The translations under genes were made by a program, and so were the position numbers. 21,338 nucleotides of DNA from Intoshia linei (lineage: Eukaryota > Orthonectida > Rhopaluridae), in NCBI GenBank assembly GCA_001642005.1, contig LWCA01000652.1:1-21338 (forward strand), given 5' to 3'. The notes beneath the pieces are model-generated. The model worked only from the letters and a program-made list of their open reading frames with translations, did not search any database and had not been told where the DNA came from. Below are positions 1 to 9,180 of this stretch, piece by piece. Position 1 is the first letter of the stretch; each line of letters starts with the position of its first letter.

Positions 1-1
1 T

Positions 2-313
2 AATGAAAAGATTTATGTTCAAGTCAAGAATCAGAGTAAAGTTTTGTTTATTCAAACTTTAGTCTATATTTTTACACAAATACCTTTGTTTCTTTATGTC
101 GCTATTTCTCATATGAATTCTTTTGATTGGGGGATGATAGTGATGCTTAAATCTGCGATATCCGTGTTTACCCTTTTTTTGATTTTTCCATTTGCTTTTT
201 GTATAATTTTGATTGTCTCGGAGGATTTTAAATTTGGTTATTACAAGGTGTTGTATCTTGCCAATTTCAATTTAAAGGTTGCAGAATATCAAGAAAATGA
301 AACAATTATTTAG
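2..313 (+). CDS. 3' end of a multipass membrane protein, partial
   Basis: An open frame enters from the left edge and runs for 103 codons to a TAG at 311-313. The apparent start at 44 is a TTG inside the frame, so this is the end of a longer protein, probably its last exon. The peptide has two strongly hydrophobic stretches typical of membrane helices, around VLFIQTLVYIFTQIPLFLYV and around SAISVFTLFLIFPFAFCIIL. They are separated by a short polar loop with SHMNSFDW, and a soluble tail ends in EYQENETII. An AATAAA lies 20 bases after the stop, which supports a genuine gene 3' end. Helix pairing and tail would fit the last two helices of a seven-helix receptor, but I see no NPxxY or other family signature, so I give no function. 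Where the exon begins is unknown; several AG acceptors are possible in the first 40 bases. Confidence 0.45.
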   Translation, partial: NEKIYVQVKNQSKVLFIQTLVYIFTQIPLFLYVAISHMNSFDWGMIVMLKSAISVFTLFLIFPFAFCIILIVSEDFKFGYYKVLYLANFNLKVAEYQENETII

Positions 314-332
314 GTACTTATATTATTATTAA

Positions 333-338
333 AATAAA
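333..338 (+). terminator. polyadenylation signal AATAAA of the membrane protein
   Basis: A canonical AATAAA begins 20 bases after the TAG of the upstream partial gene, at the usual place for a short 3' UTR. In DNA this AT-rich the hexamer is common by chance, so the support is mainly its position. Confidence 0.4.
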
Positions 339-1403
339 TATTTACATTATTAGGTTTTATTATTTTTTACTTTTTTCATTTTTAAATTTTTTTAACAACC
401 GAATATTTAGCATGTCCTAATTGTTTGTAGCTTCATCAATTTTACAATCAGTCATTTTATTCATTAGTTTTGATTCGAAAAAAATATAATTCTCTACTAA
501 AAATAGTCGATATCGTTTTATGAAATGTGGATATTTAGTGGAAAATATGAAAAGAAATTATTAACTGCGTAATTCAGTGTTTCTCAACATTTTTTCTATT
601 GGGCGCAATTAGAAGCAATTAATCTTTATATCAGTTTCCCAAAGGGGTCCCGCTATATAACGGGGTTATTATTATTTCAGGAATTAATTAAATATTATTA
701 AAGAGAAAAAACGACTTTTACCAACCCTTAAAAGAAAAATCAGTTTTACCAAACATTTAGAAAAAACTGAAAAGTGCACTAAGTTTGGAATTAAATAAAG
801 ATTTAAGCCTACAGTTAACAAAGATAAGTCAGAAATTAGAACACCGAATATCACAAATATTGTACTAAATCATAAACCTCATTCATCTCATTAAATAGTG
901 GTTTAACTTGTTTTAAATTAAAATTTAATTGCAATATAAATATAAACACAATTACAATAATGGAAAATTTTGATAACATTTAAAATTTATCGATAGGCAA
1001 TTTCGCCATAACCAATAGCGTTGTTCTATTTTTTAGATCTGTTCGTAATTGAAAATTTTATTGTTTATATAAGAATATAGCGTTTTCCAAATGCCGATCC
1101 GCGGATCAGTACTGGTCCGTGAAAAAATTTTAGTAATTAAAATTCAATTTATCACGATTTTTATTAAATGTTGCCTAATAATTTCGCTTTAATGATCCAC
1201 GCTAAATTTTATAATTAATTACAGGACAGCCCTGAAAAAAGTGGCAACCCTTGTAATAACATTATATTTTGATCCTTTCCCTTATATAGGCTAAATTTGA
1301 GCGATTGAATAATTCCTATATCTTCATGCGTTTCTTGCAGAATATATACTTCAAGTTTCGCAGCGTATTATATGGCTTTCATAGGTGTAATAATATAATT
1401 TTT

Positions 1404-1556
1404 TTATAATTTATTATCGATATTATTAACAGTAACATCTTCTATTTCTCTTTCGATAATATCAGGTTTTAGCTCAAGTATACTAATATCCAAAAATAGT
1501 TCTTTATAATCTTGTCTATCAAAATTTTGTGTTAACGAATAAGACTCTCGTGATAC
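1404..1556 (-). CDS. orphan coding exon fragment ending in a stop
   Basis: Read on the minus strand, a likely acceptor (ACAAAAG) at 1557-1563 is followed by 50 open codons and a TAA at 1404-1406. The peptide is strongly protein-like, beginning VSRESYSLTQNFDRQD and continuing with an acidic Ile/Glu-rich part (LELKPDIIEREIED) to a C-terminal NNIDNKL. In-frame stops bound it upstream, so if real it is a last exon whose earlier exons lie to the right or are lost. It lies between hAT-like ends and may be transposon-derived or a captured host exon. I do not recognise the family. The alternative is a chance open stretch; its amino-acid composition, less Asn/Lys/Ile-dominated than translated AT-rich junk, argues mildly against that. 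Confidence 0.3.
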   Translation of the reverse strand, partial: VSRESYSLTQNFDRQDYKELFLDISILELKPDIIEREIEDVTVNNIDNKL

Positions 1557-1567
1557 CTTTTGTATGA

Positions 1568-1588
1568 TGAGTCATGATTGATGACTCA
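1568..1588. promoter_or_regulatory. paired AP-1-like sites in a short hairpin
   Basis: TGAGTCA (1568-1574) and its inverted partner TGACTCA (1582-1588) sit 7 bases apart, forming a perfect inverted repeat. Both match the consensus bound by Fos/Jun-type bZIP dimers. The pair lies about 510 bases upstream of the SNIP1 start codon, inside transposon-like DNA, so a regulatory role is only a possibility. Confidence 0.2.
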
Positions 1589-2097
1589 CTAGTTATATTT
1601 AATTTAACTAGGGTAATATTTTTTTATTATTTCATTTTTTTGTTCGTGATTGAAAATGCAACATAATCGGTAAAATTCCATTTCTAATAACAAAAAAAAT
1701 GTTCGTTATAGCGAAGCATGACATGTTTCGTACTAGGAATATACAATAAAAAATTTTATGGTTGATATTTTGAAAGTTATGTGGTCCATGGTAAAAAAAA
1801 GTTTGGGAAAGACTGCACTGGTCTAGGACAGTTACACATTTTTGTAATTCTAAAAAAATTTATTTTGTATACAAAATTTTTATAATGACTTGATTGAAAT
1901 GGTATTCGACATGATAAAAGTTTCAATTTACTTGTTTAACTTTGAATTGACTCGATAAGTTTAAGATTAGATTAATGTGATCATATTATTAACATAAGTT
2001 TATGTATTGAATTATAATTTTATTAGCAACCAATAATCATTATAATCCAATTAAAACTTTATTTTATATAATACATTCCGCACAAACATTATCAAAA

Positions 2098-3036
2098 ATG
2101 AAGAAACCAACGTATGATTCCTTAAAAGAACAAAAAGAAGTGATTGGTCGTATAATCCAACACAACATAAGAAAAAACAAAGACATACCTGAAGAAATAG
2201 ATTTAAATGAAATGGTTGATTTTGAAGACAGCATTAAAAAACGTAAAAAACATAGTGAAAAATATGCTAAAAAAAATAAACACCAAATAAAATACTCAAA
2301 ATCAAAAGAACGTGAATTGAAACAATCTCAACAAGCTAACGATGTCTCAAGAAAAATTTTAGATACTAAACGCCGTGATGAAATTCCAACAAAACTAGTA
2401 TCACTAAAAAATTTTCAAAATGACGGTACATTCAAGAATGAGTCTGATAAATGGGGCATACCTGAAGAAATACCAAAAGATGCAACTGAAAAAGAAATGC
2501 CAAATTTTGGACTAAGCGGTGCTCTATTAAAAGATACAAATATGGTTAATGGTATTATAGTAAAATACAACGAACCATCAGATGCAATGAAACCGATTGA
2601 TAGATGGAGAATCTATCCTTTTAAAGAAAAGGACGCTTTGCAGGTATTGTACATACACAGACAGAGTACTTATTTAATTGGTAAAGAAAAACGTGTTACC
2701 GATATCATTTTACGACACCCGTCCATTTCAAAACAACATGCTGCTATCCAATATCGCCAAATCAACGATGACGAAGAAGATTATTATAATAATGACATTC
2801 ATGTTATTCCGTATATTATAGATTTAAACTCTACTAATGGTACATTTGTAAATGATGAGAAAATTGAACCTCAGCGTTATGTTGAACTTAAAAGTGGTGA
2901 TGTGCTTAAATTTGGATTTTCTTCTAGGGAGTATGTTATTATGAAGGAAACTATTCAAGATGAAGATGTTGAGGACGATGAGAAATCATTAGTTGACAAA
3001 GATGAGGATAAATCTGATAGTTGTGATTCTGACTAG
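2098..3036 (+). CDS. SNIP1: SNIP1-type FHA-domain protein (Smad nuclear-interacting protein 1)
   Basis: This is a complete 312-residue open frame with no intron. Residues 1-100 are Lys/Arg/Glu-rich and predicted disordered, as in the family. The signature NFGLSGALLKDTN sits at about 137-149, then IVKYNEPSDA and RWRIYPF (169-175), all hallmarks of SNIP1. The FHA domain spans about 188-283. It has LIGKEKR (Lys where the phosphate-binding Arg often sits), SISKQH (209-214), STNGTF (245-250), EPQRYVELKSGDVLKFGFSS and REYVIM. The tail is acidic. Known SNIP1 proteins act in the nucleus, in the spliceosome-associated RES-like complex, in microRNA processing through the Dicing complex, and in Smad/NF-kB signalling through p300. 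The ATG has adenine at -3 and an upstream AT-rich TATATAAT near 2065. It is shorter than the human protein, mainly at the N-terminus. It converges on the C2-PDZ-DH gene. Confidence 0.93.
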   Translation: MKKPTYDSLKEQKEVIGRIIQHNIRKNKDIPEEIDLNEMVDFEDSIKKRKKHSEKYAKKNKHQIKYSKSKERELKQSQQANDVSRKILDTKRRDEIPTKLVSLKNFQNDGTFKNESDKWGIPEEIPKDATEKEMPNFGLSGALLKDTNMVNGIIVKYNEPSDAMKPIDRWRIYPFKEKDALQVLYIHRQSTYLIGKEKRVTDIILRHPSISKQHAAIQYRQINDDEEDYYNNDIHVIPYIIDLNSTNGTFVNDEKIEPQRYVELKSGDVLKFGFSSREYVIMKETIQDEDVEDDEKSLVDKDEDKSDSCDSD

Positions 3037-3076
3037 TACATGCATAGCTAAAATGTACAATGTATATATTGTAATT

Positions 3077-3082
3077 AATAAA
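3077..3082 (+). terminator. polyadenylation signal AATAAA of SNIP1
   Basis: An AATAAA begins 40 bases after the SNIP1 stop. With cleavage 10-30 bases downstream, the SNIP1 transcript would end inside the 3' end of the oppositely oriented C2-PDZ-DH gene. Confidence 0.5.
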
Positions 3083-3096
3083 TTAATTTTTTTATA

Positions 3097-3102
3097 TTTA
3101 TT
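3097..3102 (-). terminator. polyadenylation signal of the C2-PDZ-DH gene
   Basis: On the minus strand AATAAA begins two bases after the TAA stop of the convergent gene. The two opposing AATAAA signals are 14 bases apart, so both transcripts would use the same short AT-rich stretch for 3' end formation. Confidence 0.45.
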
Positions 3103-3104
3103 AT

Positions 3105-6100
3105 TTACACTAAAGACATTGTTGATCGACTTGAAACTATTGTAAAATTTTGGTCCATTGAATAAAATCCAGAACTACCGTTTGCAACTATACTGTTTTT
3201 AATTATGGTCGATGCGTTGAGGGAATTTATGCACAGCATGGTTATATCGAATTCTAAAATTGAATTTATTGTTTTAACTAAATGTTAATATTACCTTCCA
3301 TCATATCCAGATAATTGTTTTGGGAGTTTTGTATGCTGAGTTTTTTCAGTAAATCGCGGGAATTAATAAAATTCTAAAAAATAATTTTAGATTCGTAATT
3401 AAAATTCTCAATTTTACTGACAACGGAGACATTTTATCGAATCTTACAATGTAATTGTATAATATTTAACTTAACAATTTAATTTTACAGAATTAAACAT
3501 CGTAGTTTGACCTTTCATCCTCATCAATAAAGATGAAGTTGTAAGTAATTTACCTTTAATGGGTAGTAAAGAATGTCTTCTATAGATATATTTGTTTTTT
3601 CTTTAATTTTAATGAAAACGTCAATATCATTATCGTTTCTTTTCAAGTGTTCTAAGTAAAGGAGGGATTTTTCTAATCCATGAGTATATTTTTTAATTTC
3701 ATTGCATAAATTAGTATACTAAATTTAAAATTTAACTAGATTTAAAACATGCCATAATATTGTTTTTAGATTTAAATTTTTAATACGTACCTTTTTTAAA
3801 AACGCTTCAACTACATTGGTTCGTTCGTGATCAATAATATAAATAATACTTTCAATTTGGTTAGTAATCTAAAAATTTAAATTAAAAAAATTAACATATT
3901 AATGGCATATGTACTATGAAGCATCGTGAAAAAAATTTGATCGGCTTAAAACATTACAAATAAAATTTCTATAATTAAGGAAATTTTGGGTAAGTAATAA
4001 AAAAAAATATCTAAAAATTGCAAATAATAAAAAAAGTAAACTTCTCTAAAATTGGCCAGTTTTATCAATCTCTAATCATATACATTGCCATTATTCTTTT
4101 GAAAAACTATATTATATTAACAGAGGGGACCAAATTATGAAATTTTTCAATAAAACATAAAAGTATTTTCTGATAATAGTGGACTATAACTCGTCCATGT
4201 ATCTAACCATGAAATAGTTTATTCACAATTTGTTAGTATAATTGATGTAAACGAAAATTTACCATTTCAATATTTTGAAAAAGAACACTATATTCATATG
4301 TATCTGTAAAAATAAATGTTCGGAGAGGTACAGAATAAAATTTTAAATAATTTTGCATATTGTTCAAATATTGTCGATTTATGTGAATAATTTCATTATT
4401 ATATTGATCTGAAAGGAAAAAATGGTTTTGGTGATGGTTCATTGTAATATCATCAGAAGTGTTCATATTGAGAACATTTCTATTTACAACAATTTTGTTT
4501 TCATCATATATACTATTTGGAGAATTGGGGTGATATGAGGTGTTTGAATTGTTATGATTTATATTTTTGTGGTTTTGTTCAGAATGTACAGCATCGATTC
4601 CTGAATCAGTGGATGCTTTTTCATCAATGGGTTTTTTAGACTGGTATAGAGTTTCTGTTGTGAGATTTGAAGGTATTTGACATTTTAATATCTCATGAGG
4701 TTTTGGATGTAATTCAGAAATTGAGTAGTTTTTAAAATGTTTTTTACCAACGTAATATTCATTCATTTCTGCTTCGTTTGTATTAAAACAATCCAATGCA
4801 ATTGAACATTTTAATGTGCTATTTTTGCGTTGAAGTTTTAGGTTAATTACATTTTCTTTTCTAAATATGGTATATTTACTAGTAATAATAAAATATTTAA
4901 ATTAATAATGTTAACTTGTAAATAATACGTCCTGCATTTTTTGTAATGTACATTTATTACATTTACAAACACGTTTACACCAATATAAAATTCTACACGA
5001 GCCGACATTCTCCGGTTCTTACCCGACGTGCCATCAAAATGTTTCATTAACCACCCGTAAATTTTTTATTTGGTTACAATCCGTATTTTCATTTTCGATA
5101 TATTAACGATTACACAGTCAGTAACGGACCCAGAGATTCTCATTTGACTACTGCTACACGACCAGTAGTTGTGTTCATGTTAGGTCGTATTGAAGAAGCC
5201 TAGTTGACATGGGTAAATTGAATAGTTGAGAATGGGTTATTTAAACAATGTAACCATTATACTCATTTTGTATTTTATTTTTTGTTCATTTAAAAATTTT
5301 AAAATTACGATATCAATTTCTTCACAGTTCTCCAGCAAGATCTTGAAATATTTTGTCCATTTATCTATAAATAATTTTAAATTGTGCATTATAATATACA
5401 TTTCACAATACATATTTTACATTTCTTATGGATTACTTTTATAGGTGATTACAGGATAAATAAGTTACAATTAATTTTTTTTTAAATTTAAATTTTATTT
5501 TTTGTTTTGATTTAATTAATTTTAAAATGACATAAAACATTGAAAATGGTATAATTGTTGATATTTATTCAAATAATAATATAACCACAATTTGCAATAT
5601 ATTTTAGGAATGTATTATTTATTTTAACTCATAAAGTAAAATTTATAAATTATAAATCAAATGATCCATTAAAAATTATAAAGTTTATTTTTAATTTAAT
5701 TTTAAATTCTTGAATTTTTTTCATTTTAAAATTTTGTAACTATCGATTTTTAAATTTATTGTTTTTGAATTTTTGGATTATTTTATTAAGTTTTATTAAA
5801 ATATTCATTTCAGAACAAAAAATGCATATAAATAAGAAAGACAGATTAATTATAATTATGGAATATTTTTTATTTAAAAGAGTATTTTGTCTACAATTTT
5901 ATGTTGATTTTAATATTTTATATTTTCTTAAATCAGAGTTGTTTAAACAAATATATAAGTAAATCATACAACAAGCGTTTGTATATACTGTTTGTACACA
6001 GTACATAGCATCAGTTAGTTTTTAAATAAAATTACCTCAATCAAAATATCTCCACATCGCATATCAGCTTTATTTGCGAGAAGGCCTGGAATAATGCTTT

Positions 6101-8317
6101 TTACATATACAGGTCTATTTCCAGATAAACATATTCCGAAATTTTGGGTTTTTGTAAATCGACTCAATTTTACATCAACCAAGCTGTACTCGTCAATATT
6201 TTTACATTTATGGTTACCTATATATTACAGATTAAATTCAGTTTAATAAATTAAAAGATTAATGCAAATATATTTCTAATATAATAATTCTGAATAAGAC
6301 TTAATCATCATAAATCTACTTCATCATTAAAGTACTTTTTTAACGGCTGCATCGGGCAATAGTTACTGAGGGGTTAGGTTATATGTGGTCTCTCCATTGA
6401 TTCCCAATTATAATCATTTACTATCGCTCATATAACAATATGTCCAAAATAATAAAGTCAATTAAAAAAATCCAAGTTTTGCAATTTCAAAAATTTTAAT
6501 GAAAACTGGGTTTTAGATACTGGTAGAAGATTGTTTATCATATGACTAAAGGTTCAATCATATACTAAATATTAGATAAAACTGGATTTTATCAGAAATT
6601 GCTGCTCACCAGGTATAATGTATATGGATCAATAAAAATTTTTGCACAATAGATTTATAAATGAAATGTATAATAAATATAAACCTTGTTCTGAAACCAT
6701 GATTTTTTGGTGTTTACCATACCCAGCAGATTCAGGTAACAATTTAAACCAATTTTCAATTTTTGCATTCTAAATTTAAATAAAAACATTGTATAAAAAT
6801 GAAAATAAGGTAAAATATTTACTATATTCAATGAATATTATTCATTTATAAAGTTTAATATTTAACAGTTTTTAAATTGTAACGTACAAATCATTAAAAT
6901 TACCTTCAAATATTTCACGAGATGTCGAATCCCAAAGGACATGCAACCGACAAGGTTTCTAAAAGAATGAAAAGGTTAATGGATAATACAAAAAGAAATA
7001 AAAGTATAATACAATTATTATAGAAAAACAGTGTAAATGTTTAATACTAATTGTGTTTTCACAATATTGCCCAAGGTTATTCTCATCTGATAAATATCTA
7101 CATTGTACCTACACTTAAGAAATTTAAAGAAAGTAATTCATTAAATTAAAATGAGAGTTTCAAACTTGTCAAGTCTATCCAAAAAACCATAAATCATGAG
7201 TGGTATAAAGTACTCTACTGAAATTGTATACATTTGATAATTGATAATTTCAACAAGTGTCAAAATATCAATGCCATATAATTTATTTAAAATTTTACTT
7301 GTATTGTACTCTTTAATTTTATAAAAATTTACCTGAATGAATTTGATTTTGTTTCATACAAACATAGTAATAGTCGAGAACCATCATATGGTGTTGCATT
7401 ACTAAATTATGATTATACATCCGTAGTACATTATTAAATTAGTAGTAATATTATTAAGATACTCATAATTACAAGGAAAAGGAATTATTGAATTCAGGGT
7501 CTGATTTATTCCAAATAATTTTTGTTTTAAATATTTCAGTTTTTTTATTGCAACCAAAATGCATTGTATAACCCTAAATAATAATTTAATGTGTTTTTTA
7601 TAACGCGTAGCTTATATAATATGAATTTAACCATATTAATTCATATAATTAAATTTGTATATATTACTATTAATTGAATGTTGTATTTTTCTTTCATTGT
7701 AGTGAGGCATGGGAGGATAGCATTTTTAACTAAAAAGTGAATTCATTATGGTAATAATTTCAACATCAAATTAATTAATATTAAGATAAAAATTATAATA
7801 TTACCGGTTAATGTAATGTATTTGAATTTATTCATATTCATGGACATATTGATTTGACCTAAGATTAAGATTAAATTTTAATTTAGAACGTAGCATACAT
7901 TTTTAATTACATAATAAATGTAAATACATTATAATTTATATTAGAAAAAGTTTAATTTATCTATTATATTTTAGAAATTGCAAAACTTTTCATCAATGTT
8001 ATAACACATTGAAAAAAACACTTACAATATACAAATGTACGTACTGCATATTTTTAACAATAATAAATTGTTTATTTTTGTTTGTTATAATAATATAAAT
8101 GTTTATTGGATGGTTATTGTTTAAATGAAAAGTGATGAAACTTGATATAATTGGTTTTGTACGATTTAATTTCATCAATATAATAGGTAATTACAACTAT
8201 TGTGTTATTTCTGTAATTTTCAATAAATTTGAAATGTCCAGTTAAAAATAGATATAGTTTTGTGTCACAGTTGGAAGTAACGTTGTATTTTAGTTTCACG
8301 TTTAAAATACATAGCAT
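3105..8317 (-). CDS. C2-PDZ-RhoGEF(DH) protein, 13 exons, 585 aa
   Basis: Assembled by hand. Exons in transcript order: 8317-8195, 8043-8026, 7573-7473, 7401-7333, 6958-6904, 6769-6685, 6217-6036, 5364-5309, 4860-4263, 3868-3791, 3718-3554, 3373-3295, 3253-3105. All introns are GT-AG, phases agree, and the exons total 1758 nt (585 codons plus TAA). The ATG at 8317 is the only Met after an in-frame stop. Residues 1-150 form a C2 domain (NVKLKYNV, YVHLYI, DPEFNNSFSF, GCMSFGIRHLVK, ENWFKLLPE); the acidic calcium loops are missing. Residues 160-242 form a PDZ domain (binding loop NFGICLSG, then YVKSIIPGLLANKADMRCGD, and WRTVKKLIS). Residues 243-384 are an Asn/Ser-rich linker. Residues 385-550 are DH-like: FYSVPLR, LFQNIE, ISIEDILYYPLK. 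There is no PH domain. The C2-PDZ half resembles RGS3. Probable role: membrane or cortical adaptor in Rho or G-protein signalling; exchange activity is doubtful. Exact ortholog not recognised. Confidence 0.85.
5034..5104 (-). repeat. copy A of a duplicated coding fragment, within an intron
   Basis: Minus-strand sequence ending in TGA at 5034-5036 reads YIENENTDCN and then LRVVNETF before the stop. It is collinear with copy B at 15121-15240 (YIKNETG, TDCN, RAVNEKM, stop). The copies share TTACAATCCGTA, TTTCATTAACC and CATTTT-N-GATATATT on the plus strand. The two length differences between them are both 18 nt, so frame is kept, and both stop at the aligned position. Copy A lies in intron 8 of the C2-PDZ-DH gene. 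Likely a decayed transposable or retro-copied C-terminus; family unknown. Confidence 0.4.
5147..5169. repeat. short hairpin in intron 8 of the C2-PDZ-DH gene
   Basis: ACTACTG (5147-5153) and CAGTAGT (5163-5169) form a perfect 7-bp stem with a 9-base loop. The surrounding 5100-5220 stretch is less AT-rich than the rest of the intron and looks like a foreign insert, but I recognise no element. Confidence 0.25.
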
Positions 8318-8329
8318 GTTTGGTGACAC

Positions 8330-9170
8330 GCGTAAATTTACAATTAATTAACGTTTGATATGCTTAATTGAAACTAAAATATCACCGAAATGTAACTAAA
8401 TGCTATACAACTCATGCTTTTAGAGAATGGGCGTAAAACACATATAATGCCATCACTGATGGTGTATTTAAGATAAAATACCCCATTGTGTAACATATTG
8501 ACGGATAATTTATCAATTTACAGACGCTATTACACAAAAAACAGTAAAACTTGAACTGATACTATCAAAAAAAAATTTGATATCTTTTTGTAATAAAAAT
8601 TAAAAGTTAATGAAATTAAACCCTTGATAATTTCAATCAGTCAGAGTGTCATGAATAATTGATGGTTTTACATAATGGTATATATATTTATGTAGTTATT
8701 TAACATTAAAAAAAATTTTGTGGTATATATATTGTGGTAATTATAATCTCCGTTTTTTTATGTTTTAATAAATAAATATTTATAATATTACAGTAATGTC
8801 ATAGTATAACATTATTGGATCTAATTTGTCATTTTATGACAACGTGGCCAAGGGGTCGCATACTAGAAGTTGAAATATAGAAAACTGAAGACGGTACAAT
8901 ATATTTGTCTATCTTTTTCCATTTTAAAGAATCCTACAGATTACGGTATAAGCTGTATAACCTTGTGCATTTAGTTCTGAATTTTGGTCATACAGTATTT
9001 ATTTTTGTTGTTATTGATTTTATATAGTTCAAGTTTTTTACTATTTTGATGTTTCGTTAAGTAAAATTAAGCTTATTATTTTTAATTATACAACACAGAA
9101 AAAACTATTTATATATAAACGGATGAAACCTTCCATCCTTAATTCAGATATATTATCCTAATACTAAAAT
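8330..9170. other. AT-rich intergenic DNA upstream of the C2-PDZ-DH gene
   Basis: No convincing exon. It should contain the promoter and any 5' UTR of the minus-strand C2-PDZ-DH gene, but no clear TATA box or initiator stands out. A higher-GC patch near 8844-8870 (GGCCAAGGGGTCGC) looks like a transposon end. The ATG at about 8926 on the minus strand opens only 19 codons. Confidence 0.4.
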
Positions 9171-9180
9171 ATCAACTTCT

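Larger units (their letters stand above)
575..1820. mobile_element. composite block of decayed hAT-like transposon ends
   Basis: Three sequences resembling hAT terminal inverted repeats lie here. At 575 the plus strand reads CAGTGTTTCTCAAC followed by TTTTTTCTATTGGGCGC, a typical hAT left end. Around 1076-1125 the sequence TTTTCCAAATGCCGATCCGC followed by GTACTGGTCCGTGAAAAA is a second such end. At 1776-1820 the reverse complement reads CAGTGCAGTCTTTCCCAAAC followed by a T run and ACCATGGACCA, a right end. The 8-bp flanks I compared (left of 575 or 1076 against right of 1820) do not match, so this is probably a nest of partial elements rather than one intact copy. No transposase motif was recognised inside. 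A minus-strand coding-like fragment at 1404-1556 lies within. There is also a small hairpin (CCCG, 8-base loop, CGGG) near 648. Confidence 0.5.

Noticed and set aside
575-1820. One intact hAT element spanning the whole block
   Set aside because: The 8-bp flanks differ, the internal end-like sequence at 1076 suggests nesting, and no transposase motif is present.
4233-4796. 187-codon minus-strand frame as a separate gene
   Set aside because: Its apparent start is a TTG within a longer frame, and the last 10 codons lie past a good GTAAAT donor at 4262. It is exon 9 of the C2-PDZ-DH gene, not a gene of its own.
5759-5962. 67-codon plus-strand frame
   Set aside because: It lies antisense in an intron of the C2-PDZ-DH gene and has an AT-rich composition typical of chance.
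6340-6420. GGTTAGGTTA text as a telomeric repeat remnant
   Set aside because: There is only one and a half units of TTAGG-like sequence, with no array.
7813-7866. 54-nt minus-strand segment with good acceptor (ATCTTAG) and donor (GTAATA)
   Set aside because: It is open only in phase 1, which cannot join the phase-0 start of the exon at 7573 or the phase-0 end of the exon at 8026; probably a decoy.
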